Below are positions 11,472 to 25,001 of a stretch of DNA of 64,000 bases, piece after piece. Origin of the DNA: Icerya purchasi (lineage: Eukaryota > Arthropoda > Insecta > Hemiptera > Monophlebidae). A model generated the notes under the pieces. The model was not told the DNA's origin. It searched no databases and worked only from the letters and a program-made list of their open reading frames with translations. How positions within the stretch are numbered: position 1 is the first letter of the stretch; the number at the start of each line of letters is the position of its first letter. Where the stretch lies: positions 252,450,440 to 252,514,439 of the forward strand of contig CM077116.1 in assembly GCA_039619475.1 (NCBI GenBank), given 5' to 3'. The translations under genes were made by a program, and so were the position numbers.

Positions 11472-12073
11472 TAAATCAAACCAATTTACTTCTTAAATTT
11501 ATAATGAAAATGTTATTGGAATAAATTATAATATAACAATATTAATAATAATAAAACTACATTATTACAAAATTTGTAGACTATTTTAATGATACTTGAC
11601 AAAATAATATCGATCTAATCGATTTTATTACTTAGTTCAGTTATTACCAAATTTATCGAATCCAATTTGAAATGTAAATAAAGTTTGCTTATTTGTTATC
11701 ATTTATATTTACTCTTGTCATTATCGGAATTTAGAGATTCTGAAGTATTATTGGAATAAAATTACTTATTATTGTTTTAGAGTAATATTTCGAATGATGT
11801 TTAGGTTTATATAATACAAATAGATAATTATGCATATTGCCGATCTACATTATATACTATTTTCATTTGTGTGTGTAATATGATTTATGAATTTCTGTAT
11901 GTTTTCTGTTAATTGATATTTAACTGTAATCTGAATATGCTTTTAATGTTTAATTATAATGTTTGCATAAAGCAATAAAATTTGATACTTAGTGGAGTGT
12001 AATCTTTCACCTTTTTTAAATACATTTATGTTCTAATGTTGCTGTAATGTAATGTCACTTGTATTTATAATTC
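11472..12073. other. AT-rich DNA, possibly LINE 3' UTR on the minus strand
   Basis: No gene was seen. The part next to 12074 lies downstream of a minus-strand LINE stop codon and may be its 3' UTR. Confidence 0.35.
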
Positions 12074-12620
12074 CTAAGCTTGTTTTTCAATAATTTTGGT
12101 AACATATTGAATACTTTCGCCCCCCATATATCCCGCCTTTGTCCTACTGTGAAATTTATGATAACAAGGTAAGTACGCTTTCTCTTGTTGTGAAGCTCTA
12201 GTTATACCGGTACAAAATTGTACATTAAATCTTTCTTTACTTTTTAATACGTACAGTAGTAAATTTGTAGTATAAAGATTATTTACATTTAATAAACTAT
12301 TGTCACTATCGAAATGATTTCCCGAACTAATTTTCTTACTTAATGATTTTTGTAAATAAATTATCGGTGCAAGATGATAATTTGCAGCACCTCCCCTGTG
12401 TATTATCCCATAAGCTAAAATCGACTGATAAAGCGCGAGATATAACGTCCGCAGTTGTTTTTCACCGGAATACTGCTCCAAGTAGTAAAATAGATAATTC
12501 AGTTTCCTTAACTTTGCAGATAGGTAATTTAAATGTTTTCCCCATAATAACTTACAATCCAAGTAAACCCCTAAATATTTAACCTCGTACGCTCTTTCCC
12601 ACTCTAATGAATGACTACAT
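12074..12620 (-). pseudogene. C-terminal part of a CR1/Jockey-type LINE reverse transcriptase
   Basis: The minus strand reads YEVKYLGVYLD, then LLWGKHLNYL, then a long helix-rich segment ending KAGYMGGESIQYVTKI. This is the region after the reverse-transcriptase palm in CR1/Jockey-group LINEs (KYLGV...W..HI...) and its C-terminal tail. The frame is open from about 12620 to its stop at 12074 and includes sequence upstream of the nominal start. Palm motifs A-C and the endonuclease are missing. The frame is bounded upstream by a stop. Confidence 0.65.
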
Positions 12621-12859
12621 CATTTCCATTACGCTTTTTTGTTCCTTGATTATCTCCTGTTCATTTATATTAGATAACGAGGGCTTGAATGCTATACTGT
12701 ACAATTGCAAAGATTTTGACATGAATGTGGCTTATGGCTGGGGATCATTCAGAAAATTTGTCCGTTCTACGAAATGTCACACAAAATGTGACATGAAATG
12801 AATGTCGTACGGAATGTCCCACGAAACTTTTCTATAAAAATACATATATCGGATTCACT

Positions 12860-13392
12860 GTACACGCTATCTTTCCTACTAGGAACTCACAAAAGGTGAC
12901 GAGTTTCCAAGTGGAAGCACTGAACGCTTTTCGTACAACGTTCGGAAATGTTCACATAATTTTCATCGACGAATGCAGTATGATCGGATTCGGTCTCTTC
13001 GGACAGGAATTTTTCACTTGAACACATTATGCATGATAATGGGCGTCCGTCTGCGGGTGTGGACATAGTGTTTACCGGCGACCTCCGTCAACTACCGCCC
13101 GTTTTCCGCACACAGATTTACGAACGATCAAGTAAAAAGTTCTGCTGTGAAATTATCTGGCAGCCGCTACATTACTACCCGCTTGTGCAAGTTATGCGAC
13201 AAAATGATGTCGCCTTCTCATCTGTACCAACCAATATTGCTGATGGTCAGCCCTTACTTCCAGAGGAGAAGACGATGATCGAGTCCCGCTTCTTGAATCG
13301 TTTTTCTGAGGCTATACATCTCTTCTTCCACGTTGTAGACGTCGATCAATTTAACGTAGATTTCGTGCAAGGCGCTGAAATGGTCGAAGTTC
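12860..13392 (+). pseudogene. PIF1-like helicase fragment, frameshifted
   Basis: One frame reads SFQVEALNAFRTTFGNVH and then IIFIDECSMIG (helicase motif II, Walker B, DE), ending in a TGA near 13019. A second frame, shifted at about 13014, continues with GVDIVFTGDLRQLPPVF (motif III), a VQVMRQNDVAFSS segment and an LPEEKTMIESRF segment. This order matches SF1B PIF1-family DNA helicases, including those carried by Helitron-like elements. Walker A and the C-terminal motifs V-VI are missing. The wording differs from the Helitron helicase at 37.5 kb, so it is not the missing part of that element. Confidence 0.7.
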
Positions 13393-13421
13393 CCGGTGGT
13401 GATCTTAATTTGGATTTATGA

Positions 13422-13801
13422 AGGTTGCACGATCTCACATTCATGTAATTTATGCCTCGCAGAATTCGGACTCTCGAACTGAAGGATGAACTAACCATTT
13501 CCACATCACGCAATTTCACGTGAATTGACACAGTCTTTTCACGACACGTCGACGTACTTGAAACGCGCCACTGTATCTCCTACTTTATTATGCATTGTCC
13601 TCTCTTTTCGATAACATACCTGCAATGTCAATGTTGTAAGTGGTGTAAGATACAAATGATGAAACGTTGTTAATAATATTGTGTAAATACTGTCTACGAT
13701 GTAAATGTAAATACTGTATCCGTGTCTAAAAAATCACTTCCTGCACAGTGAAAATCATAAATAGATTGGCTTTCACACTCGTATAAGATATAAAGCCAGC
13801 C
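13422..13801. other. Spacer after the helicase fragment
   Basis: No further helicase motif was recognised, and there is no other supported feature. Confidence 0.35.
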
Positions 13802-13966
13802 TAATAATGGTTCAAGGAAATAACGTAGATAATTCCTACGTCGAGTGAAGGAATAAAGGAAAACTGGAGCTGCCCATAACATATTAATGATGGTACAAGG
13901 AAATAACGTAGATAATTCCTACGTCGAGTGAAGGAATAAAGGAAAACCGGAGCTGCCCATAACATA
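13802..13966. repeat. Tandem duplication, two 82-bp units
   Basis: Unit one starts at 13802 and unit two at 13884. They differ at only a few positions. Each unit contains an imperfect palindrome, ACGTAG-spacer-CTACGT. The near identity implies a recent duplication. Confidence 0.9.
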
Positions 13967-14229
13967 TATACATATATTGATGTATTTGCGTGAAGCGTAG
14001 ACACTCGTTTTTTTTTTTTTTAAATAAACGACGAGTAAGAATGAAGTAGTCAATTGAAAACGATTTTTCTAAAAGAAGTTTAGAAGAAAAAAGATTGGAG
14101 ATCAGAGAGGCTTACCGTCTTACGAGTCACTAAGAAACGAGTTATATATAGTATAATATATTATTATTATTATTTGGTAAACTTCTTCATAACTGAAGGC
14201 GCTACATCATGCATACATTGAGTTATATG

Positions 14230-15005
14230 TAACAGTTGTTATGTATATCTAAACCACTTAATTGCCGCTTTCTTCCCGGGGGTGCTTTGCGTAATATTTT
14301 TCCATTGACGATCAAGCGAAAGATGGGGTCGACCTGCATTCTTTGCTTTACATGATGTTTCCTTATTTTCCTTCAAGGCAGGCAATAAAATCGGTTTAGT
14401 TAATCCGGTGCGACGCAGCACCTCCACGTTTTTTATTTTTTCCGTCCATTTTATTTTGTGCATCCGTCTGTATGTCCACATTTCAAACGCTTGTAGCTTT
14501 ATCTCTGTGTTTTTTGAGAATACACATGTTTCCATCGCGTAGCGTACAACAGACCATACGTAACATGAAAGTAATTTTAGCCGGAGTTGGATCTTCATTC
14601 CTCTGTCCCGAAATATCCGTTCTAAATTATTAAACGCTCTCCGCGCCATATCGATTCTTATCATGATTTGCCCGTCATCCCTTCCATCTTCTGTTATCGA
14701 TACCCCCAGATATTTGAATTTTGAGACCTGTTCTAGTGGTATTGCATCTATTTTTATCACTACTAATGTTTCGTTCTGGGGTTTTGTTTGGCGAATTTCA
14801 TCACTTCTGATTTGTGCATGTTCACTTTCATTCCATATTTGACGCATTCCTGAGTAAACCTTGTGACTAATCTCTGTAACTTACCTGGAATATCTGAAAT
14901 GAGGACTTTATCATCAGCATAGCTGATCTGACTGATATTGCAATCATTTATCTTGATTCCGTATTTTTTAAATATTCGATGCTTTGTTATTTCCTCGAAA
15001 TACAT
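14230..15005 (-). pseudogene. RTE-type LINE reverse transcriptase remnant, frameshifted
   Basis: The minus strand begins just before the catalytic YADD box (motif C). It continues through GMKVNMHKSEVMKFA and, after a one-base phase change near 14790-14815, FKYLGVSI, MARRAFNNLE, CYVWSV, and AFEMWTYRRMHKIKWTEKI. This is the motif C-to-C-terminus region of the same LINE group as the copy at 7.2-8.3 kb, but clearly a different and more decayed copy. It is severely 5' truncated and stops next to a (TA)n tract at its 5' side. Confidence 0.8.
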
Positions 15006-15010
15006 AATAA

Positions 15011-15013
<3 letters not shown>

Positions 15014-15052
<39 letters not shown>
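15014..15052. repeat. (TA)n microsatellite bordering the LINE remnant
   Basis: About 19 TA units directly at the truncated 5' edge of the minus-strand RTE-type remnant. Confidence 0.95.
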
Positions 15053-15057
<5 letters not shown>

Positions 15058-18000
15058 CCGTCGAATTTCACGAAGGATAACCCCTTGGATTCTCAGGTAG
15101 TAGTTCTATATTACTTATAGAAGGGTAAATTTTGTCTATGTTACTATTAAAAAAAAAAATAAAATGAATCTACCGTTTACGATGCACTTTTTATTACGAT
15201 TTCCGTAATGCCTTCCGTAACGCTAAAGTAACATAATCACTGTCAAGGCAAGAATGACATAGTTATTAGTGTGTATAAACTGTTTTATAAATTCGCTACG
15301 AGATGCATGGCAAAATTTCTTCGTGAATGGACAAATGCACTTTGCCATCGGATATATTAAAGACTGAGGCGGGGGGTAAAAAAAAAACTTTATGTTTAAT
15401 CGATTTACATATATTAATTGTTAAAAAAAGGAAAAAAACCACATTAATTACAATGATTTTTTCTTAAAATTTGCATGGTAAGTTGACTAGAAATATGTTT
15501 TGAAATAAATTTTAGCGAAACAGGAATCTGTTATGAAAAATTTTAATTATTTATTTTATTATCGCATTTTTTGACACATAAGGCGTTTCGCACGCGACAA
15601 ACGAAACGAACGATTATCGCATTAAGGGAACGCGCGTAAATTGGCAATTTTAAATAATTCTAACAAATGTTCCTTCTATCTGCCTCTTCAACCTAGTCTT
15701 CAATCCGTGTTTTCTTTTTTTTTTTTTGTGTTTCCTTCACTTCGTCGTTCAGTTAGCGTCTCCATTATTCGCCTACCTTTTAACCATACTCTATTATCTT
15801 CCTTCCGTATTTTTCGTTGGTTTTCTCTCCGTATTATCCTCTCCATTCAAACGAAGTGTGTGTTTGCAATGCTGATTACGCGTTTATTTAAATATTCATC
15901 TCTGTCTATTGAACGTTCTACTTGTATTCCATTTTACTTCAGCCTGGTCTTCCTACTCCGTATTGCGCCTCTTATGTTTTTTCCTTCTCTACACATTATT
16001 CCCGGTGTATTGGTTACTTGCTACTAACAATATTTGATATTATATAAAGATATAACTGATTCCGCCTTTCTTTTTCGATTGTTTCTGGGTAAAGATTCAT
16101 AGTTGACAAGCCGAAAAAAAAAAAACAACAAAAAAATTATTTTAGCGCAATTTTTTTTTCTGAAAAATGTAGGTTTCACTGAAGTATTCAGAATGCTCTC
16201 TTCAATGTTAAAATTGGTCACAATACCATCAATGATAAAATGAAAAATTATTTTGAAAACTAGTCGCCAGAACACAGTCCGTGACGTCGAGCCTTTGCAG
16301 GTGGTATATCGTAGAGAGATAAGACGTTGTATAGGAAGTAAGTCGAAAAAGTACGAAAAAGATAGAAGAGACGATTAAATAGAAAAAAGGAATCAGCTCT
16401 ATGAAAAAGAATATAACATAGAGTTGAAAGTGATTGCAGATAGAAAATTAATATTGTTGGACGAGAAGACGCCAGGAATCTGCTAGTAGGAGAAAGAAAA
16501 CTGGCTAATGGATAGCTGTAACTCGTTACATTCACTACGCGAAAGAGATTTGCTTCTTCAGATGAAACAAGCTGTTATATAGCTTTTGGTCAATTCCACA
16601 GTTTTCATTCTTTTTTTTTTTTTTTTTGGAGGGGGGGGGAATTTGAAAAAAGAGATAATTTTAATTAATGAAGTTTACAATTTTTATCGACTTAGTTTTC
16701 GAGGAAACCATTTCGTAGGGATACTACGTTCTTGTTAAAGTTGACTATACCCTATTAGATAACATGTTTTCTTATTTGATGAAGAGGGAAAGTTTTGGTT
16801 ATAGATGGTACTATCGTTTCCTTTTTTCACATATTTAAATAAGAAGGAGATAACATTTGATTTTATTCGTTGCGCTAAAATTTCTCAACGACCGATTCGT
16901 TTGAAGTTTGTTCGGACATTTACAAAAAAGTGTCGAATGGGCTGTGGGAGAGTTGTTGTTTTTTGTAATTTTCGAAATAAGCTGCGTCGATAACGCGATT
17001 TTTGCATGGTCGCGAATTTAAACAGAAGTATCAAGCTGACTTGATAACCGAGATATTTACATTTGCGACTACTCTATCATCTAGAGTTTGCTGCTCGTGA
17101 AATCGAAATGTGCACTAATATGTATTGTTCCTATTATTTCTGCCTAATTTTGATGGATGACTTTTAGGTGACTAATTATTCGATAAACTTGAAAAGTTTA
17201 TTTTTTTTTTACAGGGATAACAGAATAGGAAAGGTTAACACTATTACGTGAGTTTTTTTGGTCTTTTATGTTTCTTTTAATAAAAAGAAAGTTTCCACAA
17301 TGGACGGAAATCGGAAAAGGATTTTTGCTGGAGAGAAAGTTTAGTCAAAAGTCGGTATCAGAATGAAAGAAATGTAACACAATACGCGAAATTTATCTTA
17401 CTCGACACCATGCGAAAGGAAAAGAAAAATAAAAACCGGTCGTGGCGGATTGTAAATTTTAACGAAAACGCGTTACAAACGACGTCGTGAAGTACTTTAA
17501 GGGATTACTTAGGAACTGGTTGCTGGGATTGTCTCGGAAAGCTGAAATGATTATTTATTTCGGCGCGATAGGACGGATCTTCTCCCCTTTTATATGCTAC
17601 TAGATTAAAAAAAATCACACGCACGTATCGCAAACGGTGGAAGGTTTTAATGTTCAGTTTGACTTTTTGTCTGATCTTCTCTACTATTCGTAGAAGAACG
17701 GTTTCGTACAATGCGACTTGCGTGATTTTAATACTTTCAATTAAAATTCTATCATCCGGAATTAAATATTTCGGAGGTAATCTGGATAATCTTTGGAGGG
17801 AAAACTAAATTGGCCAAACATGATTAAGCTGGAAAATTTCAGAAGTGGCAGAGCTACACGTTCCGTGCAAACTGTTTTTCACATAAAAGACACCATTTCT
17901 TACGAACCATCTTTATACTTAGTCCAACCGTAAATATTGTTTGCTAAAGAACGTTTATGTTGCATTTTTTTTAAATATTGAGGACAACAACATTTTGAAT

Positions 18001-19779
18001 GTTCAGTAGTTAAATTATTAATACTTTGTAGATGTTTTCGTTTTTTTTTTCTTTCAAATTTTCATTTTTAAGTTATTAAATGATAACGCAGTCATTTTTG
18101 AATCGATCCGCAATAGCATTTTGCTTGAATTGCGACTTTTGTAACGAAGAGATTTTAGATGACAATATTCGCCTTCCGATAGAAAGTTGTTGTCCATCAG
18201 TTTTATAAACGATAGATGTAGATATAGTAAATTTTACTTGAGTTTTCCTTTCTCGGTGACGGTGTTCAATTTTTCTTCAGGTTCTTATTCAGTTGCTAAT
18301 TACCGTCATTGACGTTTTCACTTACAGATTTTGCCATTACCAATGTCATCGCGTACTAGCGTGTTTTTCCGGTCGACAAGATAACTCTGAAGTATAACTT
18401 TTCGACACAATCTGTGAATAATTATCAATGCAAATGGCAGCGTAAAAATTCGGTAACACCGTTGTAGACCGTCGACTGAAAAATTACTATTGTGCCTAAC
18501 GTCGTCAATAAAAAAGTGCGGAGAATAGTTATTTACACAGATTCCAAGTTAAAATGATCACGAGTATTAACTGTAAAGTGCAATGTGTAAAAAGAAAAAA
18601 AGGTTTTTTTACTAAATCCGAAGAGCATTTGAAAATGTCCGAATTAACCTAACCGACAAAAAGATACCATCGTTTATTTTTTTTCTTATCACGTTTTTAT
18701 AATTCCCCTCTTTCTTGTCGCTTTCATCGTTAATTCCGATTTACTTAATTTCCTTGTTTATCCACGCGCACGATATCTTTTTTCTACAATCTATCTTCTC
18801 TCTTAGTCTAGGTAATTTCGCGTTTCTATCGACAATCACATTTTTATCATTTTGCAAAATCGGTTTTTTCCTTTCACACATGCTAGAAACTTTTCGAAGG
18901 AAGAGCTTTTAAAGACATTTTTAGCATTTCACTGCGTTCGGGTTCAAGCTTTCGCGCGTCTTTTTAAAAAATATAGGATTATTTATTTTAATTTTTTTCT
19001 GGAAACTGAAAATAACAGAAATCGAGATAAATGTTAAAATAGCCTTATTATTTCGGTACAAAAATAAAATTTTTAACCTGTTTCCAGTTAGAAAATTCGG
19101 CTGCGCTTTCTTCCACCAGAATCTCTGGCAGTGCTCTAATACATATAATCGCGTACCGCGCAAAACCACAGTGACGGACTATGCGAAAAAATGGTTCCCT
19201 TTGAATGTCGTTAATTTTCACTTTCTTCTCTGTTCAGAGTATTGCTGCGCATTCTCTTAAAAGCGATTACAGTCCGATTTTTACGCAACACTTTTAAATG
19301 ACGTCATACGTAGTTCTACACGAAGACCGGAACGATTACATCAAGAAGCGCGTGCTTTCTTTTTTTTCTTAATGTAATATTCCCTCGGTACTCAAGTTTA
19401 TCGAGCACTTATCGAAGATACTACATTTCCTTATACTGAAATGAATATTACGATTCGGCGATTGTCCAGCAGTTCGCACAATAATCATAAATTGCAAAAT
19501 TTCTACAGATCATTTTCGTTATAATTTCGTTCATTTGATGTTCCTCGACCAGTCAAAAAACTAAGTTTGACGTAATTATTGTTTTTCTTTCACCTCCCTT
19601 TCGTACAATTTCTAATAGAACTCGAGCTTTTAGATTTCTCTAGTTCCTTTCTTATTTTTATTGATAAAATTTAGTTTTCTCTCTCAGTTTTGAATTGAAC
19701 CGAATCCTTCGAAAAACATACTAAATTAAAGTAATTTTCTACACGAATCATTTGAAGTGTATGAAATCAATTTAAAACG
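15053..19779. other. AT-rich DNA, no supported gene
   Basis: This 4.7 kb has only short frames (largest 128 codons at 15641-16027, rich in Phe/Ser/Leu from pyrimidine-rich DNA and without recognisable domain). A T-tract followed by a run of nine or so G occurs at about 16612-16640. No transposon or RNA gene was recognised. Confidence 0.4.
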
Positions 19780-19789
19780 ATATATATAT

Positions 19790-19862
<73 letters not shown>

Positions 19863-19872
19863 CATATATACT
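19780..19872. repeat. (TA)n microsatellite with interrupted CA units
   Basis: A long TA array with a CACACACA interruption, followed shortly by a poly(A) run at about 19890-19911. Confidence 0.95.
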
Positions 19873-20520
19873 ATGGCGAAAGCTGGGCCAAAAAAAAAAA
19901 AAAAAAAAAAAACCGGCCATCTTCCTTTTTAAACAAAGCTGCTTTATTTTAAAATAGCAGATTTTGCTCCGATACTCAATAGGATAGTTTCGGTGTCGTC
20001 GTTTAAATCGAAGAGGTTTTGGGTTATTGAGACATTTTCAACTTGCTAGTTCTGCTGTAAATTGTTCTCGTGGAGTGACTAAATTTTATAGTTGCTTAAA
20101 TTTATTTTATTGCTTTTTTTCAAGTTTTTAGTTGATCTTCAGCGCGGGTAGTTTCGAAAGTTAAATTTGTTATTCTTCCATTATTATTCGTTTTAATGAT
20201 ATTTTTGTGTGAATATTTGCGAAACCTAATGAACCAAGCGATCAGACACGTTTTGGTAATTATTATTAATTAGATTTGACGAGAACACGGAAATGTACAA
20301 ACGAATCGTAATTAGTTAATATAAGGAAATATGTGCATCGGTATGTTTTGACTCCGATTGTACTCGATTAACCAATTAGCTATTTTTCAGTGATTTCCGT
20401 ATATTTCAGTGTTTTTAATTGTCGAACAGTATTTTTAGTTTTTTTAATAATTCTCTCCGTTAGTCTTAAATTTTTATTTGAACTATATTTTTTTTCATAA
20501 TATGTACTTATTAAAATTAA

Positions 20521-21080
20521 ATGTACGAGGTGTGACAATTGTGTGTATTCGTAGGATTCTGCCCTGGAGGGCTTAAAAATAGGGAAAGGGGGAAACTTAC
20601 CCTAAACACTTTCACAGTGGTCCCGCGCACCGCCGCCAACGTTCGACCCATTTTTGGAAGCACCCCGCATACCCTCCTGCAGATAGGTCCATCAGGACCC
20701 TCGTCTTGACACTTCAGCAATGCCGTCGTATCGGTGTTTCTTTTCAAATAACTTTTGAGTTGAGGGAACAAGTGAAAGTCACACGGAGCCAGGTCCGGGC
20801 TGCGGTGCGGAAGTGCGGGGATACTGTGGAGCATCAAAAACTGGCTTACTGCGAAAGACGAGTGTGCTGAAGCGTTGTCGTGATGCAGCAGCCAACCGTT
20901 CTCGGCCAATTTGAGTCGTGCGCGGTACACGTGGGCCCGTAACTGTTTCAAAACTTCGATGTAGAATGCTGCATTGATATATGGCCTGCAGGAACACCGT
21001 ATGTAAAACCGGTGGGGCACCTTCCATTGAGATATTAAATGTTGTTTCCGCTTTTCGGTGTCCTGCTTATTACCTCCCAC
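20521..21080 (-). pseudogene. Mariner-type transposase, C-terminal remnant
   Basis: The minus strand encodes NAAFYIEVLKQLRAHVYRA, then LLHHDNASAHSS (second catalytic Asp) and PDLAPCDFHLFPQLKSYLK (third Asp), the DDxD core of mariner/Tc1 transposases. The C-terminal Trp-rich motif (FQKWVERWRRC) is present but in another phase, so at least one frameshift separates it from the core. The DNA-binding domain and first catalytic Asp are missing. The end at 20524 (TA then CGAGGTGTGACAATT) resembles a mariner terminal inverted repeat next to a TA target. The matching 5' repeat was not found. Confidence 0.8.
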
Positions 21081-24000
21081 TCACGGAATATCGTCATGCT
21101 GTGGTTTTTTTTTGTTTTTAATACATGTCTTTTTTTTTGTTGTACCTGCTCAATCAGCTGAATTTTTACAGGCAGAATTTGTATAATAGGAAATAGAAGT
21201 TATTTACGATCGTAGTAGCGGCTTAATGTCGATCAGTAATGTGATATATATATATATTTAATGGCAAACGTGAACACGCGGAATTACTATAAGAACATAT
21301 TGGTGCGTATAAACGATACTAGTGTCTACGATTAAATTTAATATTTTTTATATTATCGAAATTTTATTAAAAATTAAAAATGACGTTACAAACACTTTTC
21401 AAAAATCGAAATGCGCCGGGGGAGGGATGTAACCTCCAAAAAGAATGCCATTGTACATACCGGCGGAAAGGTATTATAGTTATATAGCGTACGGAACAGA
21501 ACATAGTGTGACAGAATTTAAGATTTCGAAATTACGTGCGTCACAACCCAGTAAGCACAAGGCAGCTTTTCCGAGGCAGTTAACGTACCGTAGCCACATC
21601 ATTAACACGGTACCGTAATTAATAAAAGTTGATCACGGTCAGCAACGGTTTTTCCCCTGAGCGGTTAAGTGCGTTCGATGATATCGCTGAGAAGATGCTG
21701 ATTGTCAGTTTGGCTCCTCCGCCGGTGGTAGGCGAAGAGCCCTGTTTCACGGAAGAATAAGATGAAGATTGTAGGAAAAAAGGAGGATCGAATATTTTTT
21801 TGGTTAATTAATGAACCAAGTCCCATATATCCTTTCGGTAAGGTATGCTGGGTTGTGTAATTGAGCTTTCCGTAATGTACTAAACCCAACGGTACTAATG
21901 AGACTAAAGGGACCAGTTCCTTTCTCTCGGCCGTCGTTACTTTCCCCTGATTTCTCTGGTATAATCAATATTTAATTTCAGATTAGGTATGTAGCACTAG
22001 TGACTTGGATCCGGAACGGGACAACTCCCGAAAACCCATGATATCTCTAGTTTGGTTGTCAAGCACCTTAACCACTTAATATTGTTTATTTTTTCCGGTT
22101 TTTTGACTTTTATGATGATTAATTAAATTTGCCGTTAAAATGAAATTCGTGTTTTTGATAATATAGTTAGTATCCGACGATTACGACTTTTTAATTTGTA
22201 CGTTATCTGCGCGCAAGCAAAACTCGCGAATGTTCTCTAATAATTCGGTAATCGCGTTAAGGGTACTTCTTAAAAGTAGCCCGTCTTATTTTTTTTTTTT
22301 TTTCTTCACGGCCTTGACAATATCTTTCTGCACTTCAACTAATTAGTGTTTAAAATAATTTAAATAGTAGTCTTACGCAACCTTCGTATTAACTAAAAAT
22401 ACTTTAACGACAAAAAAAGAGAAAAGGTTAAAAAAGAACAAACGAAACCAGGAAAAATAAGTAAAAAAATCCCTACAACAAACGAATAATCATAAGACCG
22501 AAAAAAACTAAATGATTATATTATTTAAACTCACTGTTAAATATATTTATGACAAAAATAAATGATTATATTAATCTTTTCAATACGAAGAAAAAAGAGC
22601 ACCGAAGAGATGAAGACTGCACCGTAGAAAAATACCTTTAAACGCGAAATTGGACTTCATTTGTGATAGTGGTAGTATATATATTCAGTGTGAATTCTTT
22701 CAAACAGTGATGTCTGCGAGTATGAGTAATTTCCGAAAAGTGAACAGATGTGTGCCCCGCGCGCAGTCCGTATAAATATAGTGGTAACAAGAGCTAGGAT
22801 GATATCGATGTGTAGGTTTTCCAAAAGTATATTAGCTTCACACAATCTACAATAGTATATATCTGGACCAGCATAATAGTTTTAATTTCATGTTACACAA
22901 GTAATGAAAAGGGAAAGACATGCACCATCAGCAGCCGTGGTCGCTGAACGTGCACGGTATCGTTGGCACCTGATAGAACTTTATTACAGTTTTGATTCAC
23001 GCTAGCGGATGAAGACGAGCGGGAATTACATTTACAAATGTAGCGCGCTTAGAGGTAAGGAGTTTAAGCTGAAGCTTATAGACACGTTAATGTTGGCGGA
23101 GAAATAGCAACCAGAGTTGTTGCACATAGTCTCTTAATTGCACGCGGCATATATTACGGGGATAATAAAATGGCACCAGCGGTCGTTTGCCATTTGTAAT
23201 TTCGCTGCGAAGAAAAATAAACGACTTTCGCGTTACTTTTTCCGATACGAATTTCGTTAATAATTTCAGATTCGAGAGCGGTCTCGTTGAGGATTGCGAC
23301 GGGGAGACTTTGTTAAAGCGGCGAAATAATGCGGGTGGGAAATAATAACGCTTTCAAATTTAATTTGAGATCAGGTTGAATAAGGAGGGCAACGTATAAT
23401 AATAATAGGGCGGCACGCAAATCCCTGAAGGATAACGCGATTTTTAAAATTAAATAATATTTCACATTTCGCATGTATATATATATATAAATAAATAGGT
23501 TTGCAGATGTGTGTTCGGGCAAGCATACAATATTATGACCTTTCGCGCGCTACGTTCCGTATAGACGGTTCCGCTATGCGCCTATGTGGAGTGTTTGTAG
23601 AAGCGCATTCGTGTGAAATATCTTCGAAATGAAATGATGTAATATTTTTCGGTGCCGGAGAAGAAGATTTTCCTTTTCGGGTTTTTAGTTAAAGGCCAAA
23701 TTACAACAAAATAGAGCGAACGACTACCGGGCCTTACTGCATATCGGTTTTGTACTAAATGAAGTAACCCTTTCATTATGAAATAGCCAGCCTTTCCAAT
23801 TTCCGCTCCATATATAACTAGGCAGCACTCTGTAACCGACCTCTTTTCATAATATATCATGTACGTGCCGATGATTACATACACACGAAGCTAGAGCCCG
23901 GCTATGCGCCTACTACATGTTATATTGTTATATTTGTTCTCTTTGACTTGCACTGCGAATTTATGAAAAACGCGCCGCTCTGTTTTACCGATAGATTCCG

Positions 24001-24703
24001 ATTTCGTTGCTGTTGTTGTTGCGAAAATGGGATAAACGCAGGCGCACCGGAAATACGTATATCCGAGCGAATTAGCAGCCGAGCAAAAATTACTCCAGTT
24101 TCACTTTGAAAAGAATAAAATTTTTCATAATTAAATAGGAAGAAAAAAATGTTTAATTGGAACGCGCCGCCGTCTATTGACCCGGATTACGTCTCTTTCA
24201 AATTAGCTTTATCGTTGTTCCGGACGCGAAAGCCGCTTTATTTTATTTTAAATAATTTATTAGCATTTAGATTTTCCCCCAAAGAGAAAAAAAAAACAAA
24301 AACCCCAGCAACAAACAAGGAAGAAAACAAAAATACTGTTCTTTTTACACGTTATCGTAATATCTGCTACGCAATTTACACTAATCGTTTTTCAATGAAA
24401 TCGAAATTAAGCGATTTATTCCGCCCGTGAAATAATAAAACCGTGATTTTTAATATAGTCCCCCATTCGTTGAGTGAAAGAATGGCGGTGTTTGTTTTTT
24501 GTTGTTTTTTTTTTAAATTTTACTATTATTATTATTATTATTTTATTGATAATGGTAATATGTTCGATTTTACTGATAAAATTAATCTGTTTAATAATAT
24601 TTTTTGCTGTTTTTTCTTTTTTTTCTTCTTTTACTTCCTTGTACGAAATAAAGTATTGTAATCGTGAAAAATGTTTTTTTTTTGTTTTTTTTTTTTTTTA
24701 AAT
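21081..24703. other. AT-rich DNA, no supported gene
   Basis: 3.6 kb with short frames only (largest 100 codons at 23582-23884 minus) and no recognised domain, RNA gene or transposon end. Confidence 0.4.
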
Positions 24704-24962
24704 CTTAAAATAAGTTTGTGGGTCTCACAGGGCAAGTATGCCCGTTGTGTGAGTGCCCGACACTCTTATTATCGTTTATTCAGATTGTACACGTTACAAA
24801 TTTATACATACTCTTATTATACATATACATCGAAATTATATAAACTTTAATTAATATATATCTTAGTAATATATATCTAACTTATATATAGGTATAAAGA
24901 AAAAAGAAAAACCATACACATACATACATTTACTCTAAATAGTCATATATGTATACATATAC

Positions 24963-25001
<39 letters not shown>

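Noticed and set aside
15641..16027. 128-codon plus-strand frame as a possible membrane protein
   Set aside because: The hydrophobic composition follows from T/C-rich DNA; there is no domain, start context or conservation evidence.
20779..21027. 82-codon minus-strand frame overlapping the mariner remnant
   Set aside because: It is the out-of-phase shadow of the transposase frame, which carries the HDN and PDLAPCD motifs.
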